Below are positions 37,061 through 48,338 of a stretch of DNA of 64,000 nucleotides, piece by piece. Each line of letters starts with the position of its first letter. Within the stretch, counting starts at the first letter, position 1. Made by a program: the position numbers and the translations under genes. The stretch is from Ramlibacter aquaticus (GTDB taxonomy: Bacteria > Pseudomonadota > Gammaproteobacteria > Burkholderiales > Burkholderiaceae_C), in NCBI RefSeq assembly GCF_015159745.1, contig NZ_JADDOJ010000005.1, positions 24,543-88,542 of the forward strand. Direction: 5' to 3'. The notes below the pieces were generated by a model. The model made no database searches and was not told the origin of the DNA. It saw only the letters and a program-made list of their open reading frames with translations.

Positions 37061-39835
37061 TCAGGAGCCCATGCCGGGGTCGCCCGGTGGCCTGCGCTTC
37101 ACTTCGGTTTTCTGGTAGCCGCCCGGCGGCTGGACCGCGGCAGGGGCAGGCGCATCATAGCCTTGCACAGGCGGGTCTGCTGGCGCCGCCACGGCCCGGG
37201 TCGCCACGTGCGCCGCCGGCCCGGCGGCCATGGCCGGCGCGGCCACGGTGGCGTCGAAGGGCGACGCCGGTACGCCCGGCGGGTGCGCGGTCGGGGCCGC
37301 CGCGTCCGGGCCGGCCCCGGTCGCGCCGCCCAGTTCGGCCAGCACGGTGCGCAGGTCGGCGGCGAACTGGTCGCCGTCCTGGTAGCGGGTTTCCGCGCGC
37401 TTGCTCAGGGCCAGGGTGACGATGTTGGCCAGCCGCTCCGGGATCTCCGGCCGCAGCACCCGGATGTCCGGCGCCGGTTCGTTGGCGATCTTGTACATCA
37501 GCTCGGCCATGGATTCGCCGCGGAACGGCAGCACCCCGGTGAGCATCTGGTAGAGCATCACGCCCAGCGAATACAGGTCGGAGCGGCCGTCGACCTTCTT
37601 GCCGGCGATCTGCTCGGGCGACATGAAGCTGGGCGTGCCCAGCACCAGGCCGGTCTTGGTCTTGCTCGAATCGGTGATGCGCGCGATGCCGAAATCGGTC
37701 ACCTTGACAGTGTCCGACGCGGGCTCGTACATGATGTTCGCCGGCTTGATGTCGCGGTGCACCACGTTCTGGCGGTGGGCGTAGGCCAGGGCTTCGGCGA
37801 CGCGGGCCACGATGGAGACCACCTTGGGCACCGGCAGCAGCTGGGGCGACCTGCAGAAGTCGACCAGGTCCCGGCCCTTGAGGAACTCCATGGCGATATA
37901 GGCCAGGTCGTGCTCTTCGCCGGCATCGAAGATGGTGACGATGTTCTGGTGCTGCAGCCGCCCCGCGGTTTCGGCCTCGCGGAAGAAGCGCTCGCGCGCG
38001 TCGGCCAGTTCGTCGCCCTCGAACTCCTGGGACAGGGCCATGGTCTTGATCGCGACCACCCGGCCGATCTTCGGGTCGCGTCCCTGGTAGACGATGCCCA
38101 TCGCGCCCTTGCCCAGCTCCTTCTCGACCTGGTAGCGGCCCAGCATGGGCTTTTCCACCTGGCCATCCTTGAGCAGCAGGGCGCCGCCAGGGTGCGCGCC
38201 ACCCCCGCCCAGCAGCACGGTTTCGGACAGGTTCTTCACCCGCGCCAGCTTCTCCTGCAGGTCCTTGTAGTGCGCATCGTGCGCGGCCATGTGCTCGTAC
38301 ACCGCCTGGGCCTTGTTGAACTGGCGCTTGCGCTCGAAGTCCAGGGCCAGGTTGTAGAGGTTCTCCATCACGGCCTCGCCCATGGGCACGTGGCGGAAGC
38401 GGTCGAAGGCCATGTCCAGCTGCCCCTGGCCCTGCAGCGCCATGCCCATCATCCGGCTCGTCTCGGCCGACTCCCGGTCCGACGGCAACGTGCCCGCCTC
38501 GGTGACGAGGAAGCGCTTGGCGGTCAGGGCGAGCTGGCCGATCAGCAGCAGGCCGGCCGGCGCCACCAGCTCGATCCACAGCGCCGAGCCGGTCAGCAGG
38601 AAGAACTCCACGCACAGCAGCACCATGAAGAGGCCGGCGCTGACGCCAGCGCCCCGGCCCGTGGGCAGCCGCGGCAGCAAGGCCACCAGGTACAGGCCCA
38701 CCAGCAGGAAGGCCAGGGCGGCCAACACCCGGCTCCAGCCCGGCTCGACGATGAACTGCTCGTTGAGGATGGAGGAGACCACGTGGGCCATCAGTTCGAC
38801 TGGCGCGACACCGGGGTTGCCCGGCACGGGGAACAGCGTGCCCACGCCCGCCGCCGTGACGCCCACCAGCACGATCTTCCCGGTGTACCGGGAGGCCGGG
38901 ATCTTGCCGCTCACCACGTCGTAGAAGGAGTCGCGGGCGAAGGCCGGCCTGCCGTCCCGGGCGCCGTAGAACTGCGGGTACATGAAGGCACCGTCGCCCG
39001 TGCGTATGCGCAGGCGTCCCAGGCTCACGCTGTCGCCCGCCGGGTCCAGCCGAAGGTCGGCCGGGCCCAGCTTGAGGCTGCGGGCGACGGCGAGCAGCGC
39101 GAGCGACGGAACGGCCTTGCCGTAGTAGTCGACCATCAGGATGTCCTGGCGCACCGCCCCGTCCAAGTCCACCCGCTGCGTGAGGTGGCCCACGCCCGCC
39201 GCCGCGTTGCCCAGCGGGTCGATGGGAAACTGCCCGCGCAGGACGGGCAGGCCGTAACCGCTGCGATCATCGAGCGCGTTCTTCGCCACGGACGCGGGGA
39301 GGGGCTTGTCCGGGTTGCCCTGGGGAATGCCGAGGTCGAACACGGCCGGCAGCAGCACGTTCCCGGCCTTGGCCATGCTGGCGGCGAGCCGTGCGTCCGC
39401 GTCCAGCGCGCCCTCGGCCTCGGCCATCAGGCGGGCGAGCGCTTCGTTCTGGTCGGCGGCCGGGCCCAGCGCATCCCGGATTTTTCGGATGTACCCCAGA
39501 GCCCGATCGGTCTGCGGCTCCGAAAAGAGGACGGTCTCGACGATGGTCTTCGCCCGGCCCTCGACCAGCTTGTCGATCAGCTGGGCCTGGAGGTCGCGCG
39601 GCCAGGGCCAGCGGCCCAGGGCGGCGATGCTCGGGTCGTCGATGGCGATGATCGCCACCTGGTCCGAGGGCGAGCGGGCGCTGCTGGTGACGCCCAAGTC
39701 GTAGAAGCGCCGCTCCAGCGTACCGATGGCGTCCGTGCCCTTGTGCAGCACCAGCACCAGCAGCACGACCACCGCACCCACGAACCCGTCGGACCGCCAG
39801 AACTGGCGCCGCTTCGCGGATGAAGAAGTGCTCAC
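37061..39835 (-). CDS. CHASE2-domain Hanks-type Ser/Thr protein kinase
   Basis: This 924-residue membrane kinase has an N-terminal helix (FVGAVVVLLVLVL), a CHASE2 extracytoplasmic sensor at about 40-340 (VAIIAIDDPSIAALGRWPWP is typical), then three or so helices (about 355-435). A helical TPR-like segment follows around 470-530 and a kinase domain at about 565-830 (KELGKGAMGIVY, AIKTM lysine, HRDIKPANIM, DFGIARI, GTPSFMSPEQI). A Pro/Ala tail ends it. An extracytoplasmic signal probably controls phosphorylation of targets read by the FHA protein. GTG 39835 has an AGGGCGG site; GTG 39880 is an alternative. Confidence 0.9.
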   Translation of the reverse strand: MSTSSSAKRRQFWRSDGFVGAVVVLLVLVLHKGTDAIGTLERRFYDLGVTSSARSPSDQVAIIAIDDPSIAALGRWPWPRDLQAQLIDKLVEGRAKTIVETVLFSEPQTDRALGYIRKIRDALGPAADQNEALARLMAEAEGALDADARLAASMAKAGNVLLPAVFDLGIPQGNPDKPLPASVAKNALDDRSGYGLPVLRGQFPIDPLGNAAAGVGHLTQRVDLDGAVRQDILMVDYYGKAVPSLALLAVARSLKLGPADLRLDPAGDSVSLGRLRIRTGDGAFMYPQFYGARDGRPAFARDSFYDVVSGKIPASRYTGKIVLVGVTAAGVGTLFPVPGNPGVAPVELMAHVVSSILNEQFIVEPGWSRVLAALAFLLVGLYLVALLPRLPTGRGAGVSAGLFMVLLCVEFFLLTGSALWIELVAPAGLLLIGQLALTAKRFLVTEAGTLPSDRESAETSRMMGMALQGQGQLDMAFDRFRHVPMGEAVMENLYNLALDFERKRQFNKAQAVYEHMAAHDAHYKDLQEKLARVKNLSETVLLGGGGAHPGGALLLKDGQVEKPMLGRYQVEKELGKGAMGIVYQGRDPKIGRVVAIKTMALSQEFEGDELADARERFFREAETAGRLQHQNIVTIFDAGEEHDLAYIAMEFLKGRDLVDFCRSPQLLPVPKVVSIVARVAEALAYAHRQNVVHRDIKPANIMYEPASDTVKVTDFGIARITDSSKTKTGLVLGTPSFMSPEQIAGKKVDGRSDLYSLGVMLYQMLTGVLPFRGESMAELMYKIANEPAPDIRVLRPEIPERLANIVTLALSKRAETRYQDGDQFAADLRTVLAELGGATGAGPDAAAPTAHPPGVPASPFDATVAAPAMAAGPAAHVATRAVAAPADPPVQGYDAPAPAAVQPPGGYQKTEVKRRPPGDPGMGS

Positions 39836-40003
39836 TGACCGCCCTTGTGCCCGTCCTGGTGCGGCGGGGTCGCCACACACCCACCTGCGCGCCTGGAGGA
39901 GCAGGTTCGTTCAGAAGTTAACAGAGCCCCGGCAGGGGGACAAGGCACCCTGTCACGCGCAAGCTACAAACAGTTGCAAATGCAGTTCGGGCTCAGGCCC
40001 CGG

Positions 40004-40699
40004 TCAGGTTCCGGCCGAACGGGCGCGGCTGCGGGCCTGCAAGGCCTTGCCCACGGCCAGGACCAGCAGGGCGCCGGCGGCGGCGGCGGCGGTGTGCAGC
40101 CCGTGATGGGCCGCGGCGACGTCCGCCAGCACGGCGTCCGAGGCCAGGGTCTCGCCGCCCACCCAGCCGATCAGGGCGGCGCCGCCCGCGACGATGAAGG
40201 GGAAGCGCTCCATGAGCCGGACCATGAGCGTGGCGCCGAACACCACCAGCGGGATGCTCAGCGCCAGCCCGAAGACGAGCAGCAGCGTGCTGCCCCCGGC
40301 GGCGGCGGCCACCGCGATGACGTTGTCCAGGCTCATCACCACGTCGGCCAGCAGGATGGTGCGCACCGCGGCGCCCAGGCTGCCCTGGGCATGCGCCGCC
40401 GTGCCGTCCCCCTCGTCCTCGTCCTCGGCCAGCAGCTGCACGCCGATCCACAGCAGCAGCACGCCGCCCACGATCTGCAGCCAGGGCAGGGCCAGCAGCC
40501 GGGCCGCCACCACGGTGAGCGCCACCCGCAGCACCACCGCAGCCCCCGAGCCGAACAGCACGGCGCGGCGCTGCTGGGCAGGCTGCAGGGTGCGCGCGGC
40601 CAGCGCGATCACCACCGCGTTGTCGCCCGACAGGATGATGTTGATCCAGGCGATCTTCACCAGCCCGACCCAGAACGCCGTGCTCGAAAGGAAATCCAT
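40004..40699 (-). CDS. TerC family integral membrane protein
   Basis: This 231-residue protein is a second TerC paralogue with the two acidic motifs NIILSGDNAVVIALAART and ADVVMSLDNVIAVAAAA and about seven membrane helices. It is longer than the riboswitch-linked copy at 16.7 kb because of an acidic linker (AEDEDEGDGTAAH) and an extra C-terminal helix. No yybP-ykoY elements fit in the 70 bp between it and sucD. It may handle a different metal or be constitutively expressed. The function is inferred from the family. Confidence 0.85.
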   Translation of the reverse strand: MDFLSSTAFWVGLVKIAWINIILSGDNAVVIALAARTLQPAQQRRAVLFGSGAAVVLRVALTVVAARLLALPWLQIVGGVLLLWIGVQLLAEDEDEGDGTAAHAQGSLGAAVRTILLADVVMSLDNVIAVAAAAGGSTLLLVFGLALSIPLVVFGATLMVRLMERFPFIVAGGAALIGWVGGETLASDAVLADVAAAHHGLHTAAAAAGALLVLAVGKALQARSRARSAGT

Positions 40700-40710
40700 G
40701 GGCCCAGTGT

Positions 40711-40739
40711 ACAAACGGGGCCGCTGGGGCCCCGTCTGT
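40711..40739 (-). terminator. Probable terminator of the sucCD operon
   Basis: A 12-bp stem with one mismatch (40711-40722 against 40728-40739) closes a 5-nt loop, 32 bp after the sucD stop. The U-tract on the minus strand is weak because the short T-rich run TTTGT falls within the stem. It separates sucCD from terC. Confidence 0.6.
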
Positions 40740-40770
40740 ATCGTGTCTTGCCGCGCCCTGCGCGGATCGT

Positions 40771-41664
40771 TTACAGCAGCGACTTGAGCAGCTTGCCCAT
40801 CTCGGACGGGTTGCGGGTCACCTTGAAGCCGCACTCTTCCATGATGGCGAGCTTGGCATCGGCGGTGTCCGCGCCGCCGGAGATCAGCGCACCGGCGTGA
40901 CCCATGCGCTTGCCGGGAGGGGCGGTGACGCCGGCGATGAAGCCGACCACCGGCTTCTTCATGTTGGCCTTGCACCAGCGGGCGGCTTCCGCCTCGTCCG
41001 GGCCGCCGATCTCGCCGATCATGATGACGGCGTCGGTCTCGGGATCGTCGTTGAAGGCCTGCATCACGTCGATGTGCTTGAGGCCGTTGATCGGGTCGCC
41101 ACCGATGCCCACGGCGCTGGACTGGCCCAGGCCGATCTCGGTGAGCTGCGCCACGGCTTCATAGGTCAGCGTGCCGGAGCGCGAGACCACGCCGATGCGG
41201 CCCTTGCGGTGGATGTGGCCGGGCATGATGCCGATCTTGATCTCGTCGGGCGTGATCAGGCCGGGGCAGTTGGGGCCCAGCAGCAGCGTCTTCTTGCCGC
41301 CGGCGGCTTCCTTGGCCTTCATGCGGTTGCGCACTTCCAGCATGTCGCGCACCGGGATGCCTTCGGTGATGCAGATCGCCAGGTCCAGGTCGGCCTCGAC
41401 GGCTTCCCAGATCGCGGCGGCCGCGCCCGCGGGCGGCACGTAGATCACGGAGACGGTGGCGCCGGTGTTCTGCGCCGCTTCCTTGACGGAGCCGAAGATC
41501 GGGATGTCGAAGATCTTCTCGCCCGCCTTCTTGGGGTTCACGCCAGCCACGAAACAGTTCTTGCCGTTCGCGTACTCCTGGCATTTCTCGGTGTGGAACT
41601 GGCCGGTCTTCCCCGTGATGCCCTGGGTGATGACCTTGGTGTCCTTGTTGATGTAGATCGACAT
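40771..41664 (-). CDS. sucD: Succinyl-CoA synthetase alpha subunit
   Basis: SucD carries the phosphohistidine of succinyl-CoA synthetase, a TCA cycle enzyme producing ATP or GTP. The 297-residue protein has the CoA-binding Rossmann domain ([17 protein letters not shown], then GVNPKKAG) and the phosphorylated His256 in [14 protein letters not shown]. The [14 protein letters not shown] motif is also conserved. It is 16 bp after sucC on the same strand. Confidence 0.97.
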   Translation of the reverse strand: MSIYINKDTKVITQGITGKTGQFHTEKCQEYANGKNCFVAGVNPKKAGEKIFDIPIFGSVKEAAQNTGATVSVIYVPPAGAAAAIWEAVEADLDLAICITEGIPVRDMLEVRNRMKAKEAAGGKKTLLLGPNCPGLITPDEIKIGIMPGHIHRKGRIGVVSRSGTLTYEAVAQLTEIGLGQSSAVGIGGDPINGLKHIDVMQAFNDDPETDAVIMIGEIGGPDEAEAARWCKANMKKPVVGFIAGVTAPPGKRMGHAGALISGGADTADAKLAIMEECGFKVTRNPSEMGKLLKSLL

Positions 41665-41680
41665 GTCTGTTCCTTGTGCC

Positions 41681-42844
41681 TTACGCCTTGACGGCCGCCA
41701 CGACCTTCTGGGCCGCTTCCGCCATGGTGTCCGCGCTGATGATGGGCAGGCCGGATTCGGCCAGCATCTTCTTGCCCAGTTCCTCGTTGGTGCCCTTCAT
41801 GCGCACGACCAGCGGCACGTTCAGGTTCACGGCCTTGCAGGCGGTGATGACGCCGGTGGCGATGGTGTCGCAGCGCATGATGCCGCCGAAGATGTTGACC
41901 AGGATCGCCTTGACCTTGGGGTTCTTCAGCATGATCTTGAAGGCCTCGGTCACCTTCTCGGGGGTGGCACCGCCGCCCACGTCCAGGAAGTTGGCCGGCT
42001 CGGCGCCGAACAGCTTGATGGTGTCCATGGTGGCCATGGCCAGGCCCGCGCCGTTCACCAGGCAGCCGATGTTGCCGTCCAGGCTGATGTAGGCGAGATC
42101 GAACTTGGACGCCTCGACTTCGGCCGGGTCCTCTTCGTCGAGGTCACGCAGGGCGACGATCTCGGGGTGGCGGAACAAGGCGTTGGAGTCGAAGTTGAAC
42201 TTCGCGTCCAGGGCCTTGATGTTGCCGTTGCCTTCCAGGATCAGCGGGTTCACTTCCACCAGGGAAGCATCCGTGTCCATGTAGCACTTGTACAGCTTCT
42301 GCAGCACGTCCACGGCCTGGGCGGTGGAGGCGGCCGGGATGCCGATGCCGTCCGCGACCTGCTTGGCCTGCTCGGCCGTCAGGCCGGTGAGCGGGTCGAT
42401 GAAGACCTTGATGATCTTCTCGGGGGTGGCGTGCGCCACTTCCTCGATGTCCATGCCGCCTTCGCTGGAGGCCATCATGGCGACCTTCTGGGTCGCACGG
42501 TCGGTCACCACGGAGACGTACAGCTCCTTCTTGATGTCGGCGCCGTCTTCGATCAGCAGGCGGCGGACCTTCTGGCCCTCCGCGCCGGTCTGGTGCGTGA
42601 CCAGCTGCATGCCCAGGATCTGGCCGGCCAGGGTGCGCACATCGTCGACCGAGCGGGCCAGCTTCACGCCGCCGCCCTTGCCGCGGCCGCCCGCGTGGAT
42701 CTGGGCCTTGACCACCCACACCGGGCCGCCCAGCTTCTGTGCGGCCTCGACCGCTTCCTGCACGGTGAACGCCGGAATGCCGCGCGGCACAGGCACGCCA
42801 AAGCTGCGCAAGATTTCCTTGCCTTGGTACTCGTGGATTTTCAT
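41681..42844 (-). CDS. sucC: Succinyl-CoA synthetase beta subunit
   Basis: SucC contributes the nucleotide-binding ATP-grasp domain to the SucCD complex. The 387-residue protein begins [20 protein letters not shown] and has the grasp-fold motif [19 protein letters not shown]. The C-terminal flavodoxin-like domain has [15 protein letters not shown], which faces the phosphohistidine loop of SucD. ATG 42844 is the family start. An upstream palindrome at 42925-42939 could be an operator for this operon or for argC. Confidence 0.97.
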   Translation of the reverse strand: MKIHEYQGKEILRSFGVPVPRGIPAFTVQEAVEAAQKLGGPVWVVKAQIHAGGRGKGGGVKLARSVDDVRTLAGQILGMQLVTHQTGAEGQKVRRLLIEDGADIKKELYVSVVTDRATQKVAMMASSEGGMDIEEVAHATPEKIIKVFIDPLTGLTAEQAKQVADGIGIPAASTAQAVDVLQKLYKCYMDTDASLVEVNPLILEGNGNIKALDAKFNFDSNALFRHPEIVALRDLDEEDPAEVEASKFDLAYISLDGNIGCLVNGAGLAMATMDTIKLFGAEPANFLDVGGGATPEKVTEAFKIMLKNPKVKAILVNIFGGIMRCDTIATGVITACKAVNLNVPLVVRMKGTNEELGKKMLAESGLPIISADTMAEAAQKVVAAVKA

Positions 42845-42924
42845 GGGGGTGTCTCTAGAGAACGGAGGGGATGCGCCGCGGCGGGGAATCGAAATCCCGC
42901 AGGATGCAATCCGCGACTGTATCA

Positions 42925-42939
42925 TGGTGCATTGCACCA
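42925..42939. promoter_or_regulatory. Perfect palindrome between sucC and argC
   Basis: TGGTGCATTGCACCA has two perfect 7-bp arms around a single central base. It lies 81 bp upstream of sucC and 66 bp upstream of argC. Its symmetry suggests a dimeric regulator site, but I cannot name the regulator. The arms are those of NtrC-like sites in reverse order and without their spacer. Confidence 0.5.
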
Positions 42940-43004
42940 ACCGGGGGAATCCAGAGCCTCTCCCGGCCAACTGACCGAGCACTTACACCCGACAGGATCT
43001 CGAT

Positions 43005-43925
43005 ATGGCCAAGGTATTCATCGACGGCGAAGCAGGCACCACCGGGCTGCAGATCCGCGAGCGCCTGGCCGGCATGCCTGCGGTGGAGGTGGTCAGCATC
43101 GCGCCCGAGCTGCGCAAGGACCCGGCGGCCAAGCGCGCCCTCATGGCCGGGGTGGACCTGGTCATCTTCTGCCTGCACGACGATGCCGCCCGCGAGTCGG
43201 CCGCCATGGTCGAGGACATCTGGCAGGCGCAGGGCAGCGGCCCGCGCGTCATCGATGCCTCCAGCGCCCACCGCACCGCCGAGGGCTGGGTGTTCGGCTT
43301 TCCCGAACTCGCGCCCGGCCAGAAGGAGGCGGTGGCCCAGGCCCGTCGCGTGAGCAACCCCGGCTGCTACGCCACCGGCGCGATCGCCCTGCTGCGGCCG
43401 CTGGTGGACGCGGGCCTGCTGCCGCCCGACCATGCGGTGGTCATGCCCGCAGTGAGCGGTTACTCGGGCGGTGGCCGTTCCATGATCGAGGCCTTCGAGA
43501 AGGGCACCCAGGGGCCCTTCGAGCTCTACGCCCTGGCCCAGGGCCACAAGCACATACCCGAGATCATGAAGTACGGCGGGCTCACCCGCCGGCCCATCTT
43601 CATCCCGTCGGTGGGCAACTTCGCCCAGGGCATGCTGGTGCAGCTGCCGCTGGCCCTGGATGCGCTGCCGCGGCGGCCCAGCCTGCAGGACCTGCACCAC
43701 ACGCTGGCGCGGCACTATGCCGGCAGCGAGTGGGTGAGCGTGGAGCCGGCGACCGAGGGCGGCCGCATCGAGGCCACGGCCCTGAACGGCACCAACAAGA
43801 TGGAGCTGCGCGTCTTCGGCAGCGAGGTGCAGCGCCAGGCCGTGCTGGTTGCCCGGCTGGACAACCTGGGCAAGGGCGCCAGCGGCGCCGCGGTGCAGAA
43901 CCTGAAGCTGATGCTGGGGCTCTGA
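43005..43925 (+). CDS. argC: N-acetyl-gamma-glutamyl-phosphate reductase, type 2
   Basis: ArgC performs the NADPH-dependent third step of arginine synthesis. This is the short form (306 aa; type 1 is about 340). It opens [19 protein letters not shown] with the nucleotide loop and has catalytic Cys121 in [16 protein letters not shown] His-containing GHKHIPEI segment and the terminal [11 protein letters not shown] are also family features. It stands alone, divergent from sucC and convergent with recX. Confidence 0.95.
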   Translation: MAKVFIDGEAGTTGLQIRERLAGMPAVEVVSIAPELRKDPAAKRALMAGVDLVIFCLHDDAARESAAMVEDIWQAQGSGPRVIDASSAHRTAEGWVFGFPELAPGQKEAVAQARRVSNPGCYATGAIALLRPLVDAGLLPPDHAVVMPAVSGYSGGGRSMIEAFEKGTQGPFELYALAQGHKHIPEIMKYGGLTRRPIFIPSVGNFAQGMLVQLPLALDALPRRPSLQDLHHTLARHYAGSEWVSVEPATEGGRIEATALNGTNKMELRVFGSEVQRQAVLVARLDNLGKGASGAAVQNLKLMLGL

Positions 43926-43948
43926 GCCCGCAGCCCGCGGCGGGGGAC

Positions 43949-44397
43949 TCAGTCCTCCAGCCCGCGGATCACCTTGCGCACCACCTCACCGTCGAAGCCG
44001 CGCGCGGCCAGGAAGCGGGCCTGCCTGGCCCGCTCGGCCGCGTCGCTGGCCGGCGTGCCGAAGCGGCGCGCCCACACCTCACGGGCGCGGGCCAGCTCGG
44101 TGCCCTTGAGGCTCTCCATCGCCTGCGCCACCACCGCAGGCTCCAGGCCCTTGGCCTGCAGCTCCTGGCGCAGCCGCAACGCGCCCAGCTTGCCGGCGCG
44201 GCGGTAGAGCACCGATTCGGCCACCCGGCCGTGGTCGATGAAGCCGCGCTGGGCCAGCTCGTCCAGCACGCGTTCCAGCTCGCCGGGCGTTTCCTCGTGG
44301 CTGCGCAGCTTGCGCTCCAGCTCGGCCCGGGAGTGCTCGCGCTGGCTCAGGTAGCGCAGCGCGCGCCCCTTGAGCGAGAGCGCGGGCCGCCCCGGCA

Positions 44398-44401
<4 letters not shown>
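43949..44401 (-). CDS. recX: RecA regulatory protein RecX
   Basis: RecX caps RecA filaments and limits recombination. The 150-residue protein is built of three-helix RecX repeats ([19 protein letters not shown], then [20 protein letters not shown], and [20 protein letters not shown]). Its ATG overlaps the recA stop (ATGA at 44398-44401), so translation is coupled and RecX should be made at a fraction of RecA level. Confidence 0.95.
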
Positions 44402-45480
<1,079 letters not shown>

Positions 45481-45542
45481 GAACGAATCTCCTTGGGAAT
45501 CAATCAGTTAGGTGAATCGCAGCCGGTGGGGTTTCGAACAGG

Positions 45543-45558
45543 CTGGATGCTTGACCAG
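45543..45558 (-). promoter_or_regulatory. LexA-like SOS box upstream of recA
   Basis: CTGGTCAAGCATCCAG on the minus strand has the CTG-N10-CAG frame of LexA boxes, and the inner AGCAT is shared with the E. coli recA box. The upstream TA (as TACTGG) is also kept. The centre is less AT-rich than the consensus, so affinity may be moderate. Confidence 0.6.
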
Positions 45559-45625
45559 TACTCTAACGCCCGAGGTTGTTCCAAGTAAACAGGAATTTTG
45601 GTCAGTTTGCCTTACCATATATCGC

Positions 45626-46126
45626 ATGGACACGGCCTGGCGACTGACACACCTGGGGCGCCTGCTCGGCGAGGCGGCGCGGCGCTTCGACGAGCGGGTG
45701 CTGGCCCTGATGGCGAACGACGTGGAGGTGCCGCTGGCCTTGTCCAACCTGGCTGCGCGGGCGCAGGTCGGCGCCGCCCATGTGCACATCACGCGCCATG
45801 TGGAGCCGGGCGGCTCGCGCCTGACGGCGCTGGCCGCCCGCGCCGGCATGAGCAAGCAGGCCATGGGCGACCTGGTGGACCAGTGCGAAGCCTGGGGCCT
45901 GGTGACGCGCGAGCCGGACCCGCGCGACGCCCGCGCTCGCCTGGTGTGCTTCACGCCCGCCGGCCTGGCCTGGCTGGAGGCCTTCCGGCGCGCGGTGGCA
46001 CGCGCGGAGGCCGAATTCCGCGAGGACGTCGGGCCCGAGGTGGCGACCGTGGTGAAGATCGGCCTGGAGGCCTATGCCGCCGGCCGGGATGACATGGGTC
46101 AGTCGCAGCCCCGGCTCGCCGCCTAG
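45626..46126 (+). CDS. MarR family transcriptional regulator
   Basis: This 166-residue winged-helix protein has the MarR core at about 50-125: SRLTALAARAGMSKQAMGDL as recognition helices, then GLVTREPDPRDARARLVCFT as the wing. Its N- and C-terminal helices would form the dimer interface. MarR proteins usually repress efflux or catabolic genes until a phenolic ligand binds. Its start overlaps the AT-rich divergent region shared with recA. The tctDE-like pair downstream starts 45 bp later; whether it is a target is unknown. Confidence 0.88.
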   Translation: MDTAWRLTHLGRLLGEAARRFDERVLALMANDVEVPLALSNLAARAQVGAAHVHITRHVEPGGSRLTALAARAGMSKQAMGDLVDQCEAWGLVTREPDPRDARARLVCFTPAGLAWLEAFRRAVARAEAEFREDVGPEVATVVKIGLEAYAAGRDDMGQSQPRLAA

Positions 46127-46171
46127 AATTTCAGCAAGCGCCCGCGATGTGGCGCAGACGGAGACACACCG

Positions 46172-46846
<675 letters not shown>

Positions 46847-46862
46847 CGCGGATCCGCCGCGG

Positions 46863-48338
46863 ATGAAGATCTTCCAGCGCGAGCAGAGGTCGCTGTTCGG
46901 AGAAATCCTGGACTGGATGCTCACGCCGCTGCTGCTGCTGTGGCCGGTCAGCCTGGCGCTGACCTGGCTGGTGGCGCAGAGCATCGCCGGCAAGCCCTTC
47001 GACCGGGCCCTCGAATACAACGTGCAGGCCCTGGCCCAGCTGGTGACGGTGCAGAACCGCCGCGTCGCCTTCAACCTGCCGCAATCCGCGCGCGAGCTGC
47101 TGCGCGCCGACGAATCCGACCTGGTGTACTACCAGGTCATGGGCCCGCAGGGCGAGCTGCTGGGGGGCGAGCGCGACCTGCCGCACCCGCCCGACGACGA
47201 GGCGCCGCCGCAGGCCGGCGAGGTGCGGCTGCGCAACGACGAGATGCGCGGCGTGGACGTGCGCGTGGCCTACACCTGGGTGCGGCTGGAGCTGCCCGGC
47301 GTGCCGCAGCCCTGCCTGGTGCAGGTGGCCGAGACGCGCGAGAAGCGTTCCGTGCTGGCGACCGAGATCATCAAGGGCGTGATGCTGCCGCAGTTCGTCA
47401 TCCTGCCGCTGGCGGTCCTGCTGGTGTGGCTGGCGCTGGTGCGGGGCATCAAGCCCCTGTCGCAGCTGGAGGAGCGCATACGCGCGCGCAAGCCGGACGA
47501 CCTCAGCCCGCTGGACGACAAGGCCGTGCCGCTGGAAGTGGCGCCGCTGGTCTCCTCCGTGAACGACCTGCTGACGCGGCTGAAGGACTCCATCGCGACG
47601 CAGAAGCGCTTCCTGGCCGACGCGGCGCACCAGCTCAAGACGCCGCTGGCCGGGCTGCGCATGCAGGCCGACCTGGCGCAGCGCGAGGCCACCAACGCCG
47701 ACGAGCTCAAGCAGTCCCTGCAGCAGATCGGGCGTGCCAGCGTACGCGCCACCCACACCGTGAACCAGCTGCTCTCGCTCGCGCGGGCCGAGAGCAGCGG
47801 CCAGGCCATGGCCATGCAGCCCTGCGACCTCGCCCGCATCACGCGCCAGGCCGTGCACGACTCGGTGCCGCGCACCATGCGTGCCCACGTCGACCTGGGC
47901 TACGACGGCCCCGAGCCGGGCGAGGCCGGCGTGCAGCTCGAAGGCAACCCCACGCTGCTGATGGAGCTGGTGCGCAACCTGCTGGACAACGCGATCAGCT
48001 ACACGCCTTCCTCGGCGCAGGCGCCGGGCATCATCACCGCCCGGGTGCTGCCCGACCCCTTCGGCCGCGTGCTGGTGCTGCAGGTGGAGGATTCGGGCCC
48101 TGGCATTCCCGAAGCCGAGCGCGAGCTGGTGTTCCAGCCCTTCTACCGCGCGCTGGGCACCGACGTGGATGGCTCGGGCCTGGGGCTGCCCATCGTGCGC
48201 GAGATCGCGCGCCAGCACCACGCCGAGATCACCGTGGAGGATGCGCGGCCGGGCCATTCGCCGCCCGGCACGCTGGTCACCGTGCGCTTCCACCTGGGCG
48301 ACCGCCCGGCGAGCGCCGCCGCTCAGGCCGGCTTGTAG
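46863..48338 (+). CDS. Sensor histidine kinase (TctE-like)
   Basis: This 491-residue kinase has two membrane helices (about 22-45 and 175-195) flanking a roughly 130-residue periplasmic sensor of the 2CSK_N/TctE type. A HAMP-like linker follows. The H-box is FLADAAHQLKTPLAGLR with His256, then N-box LVRNLLDNAISYTP, G1 VEDSGPGIP and G2 GSGLGLPIVREI. It partners the preceding regulator. Its 3' end overlaps the convergent GST gene by 16 bp. The signal is unknown. Confidence 0.92.
   Translation: MKIFQREQRSLFGEILDWMLTPLLLLWPVSLALTWLVAQSIAGKPFDRALEYNVQALAQLVTVQNRRVAFNLPQSARELLRADESDLVYYQVMGPQGELLGGERDLPHPPDDEAPPQAGEVRLRNDEMRGVDVRVAYTWVRLELPGVPQPCLVQVAETREKRSVLATEIIKGVMLPQFVILPLAVLLVWLALVRGIKPLSQLEERIRARKPDDLSPLDDKAVPLEVAPLVSSVNDLLTRLKDSIATQKRFLADAAHQLKTPLAGLRMQADLAQREATNADELKQSLQQIGRASVRATHTVNQLLSLARAESSGQAMAMQPCDLARITRQAVHDSVPRTMRAHVDLGYDGPEPGEAGVQLEGNPTLLMELVRNLLDNAISYTPSSAQAPGIITARVLPDPFGRVLVLQVEDSGPGIPEAERELVFQPFYRALGTDVDGSGLGLPIVREIARQHHAEITVEDARPGHSPPGTLVTVRFHLGDRPASAAAQAGL

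Noticed and set aside
37034..39823. A 929-residue plus-strand frame covering the CHASE2 kinase gene
   Set aside because: Antisense shadow with His/Gln/Arg-rich low-complexity composition; the minus-strand kinase has all catalytic motifs.
36250..39835. Type VI secretion regulatory module (FHA, PP2C, kinase)
   Set aside because: The same trio occurs in T6SS clusters, but no Tss genes, VgrG or Hcp are in the window.
45570..45595. Second LexA-box candidate near CTGTTTACTTGG in the recA upstream region
   Set aside because: Right half (AACAAC) does not complete the CTG-N10-CAG symmetry.
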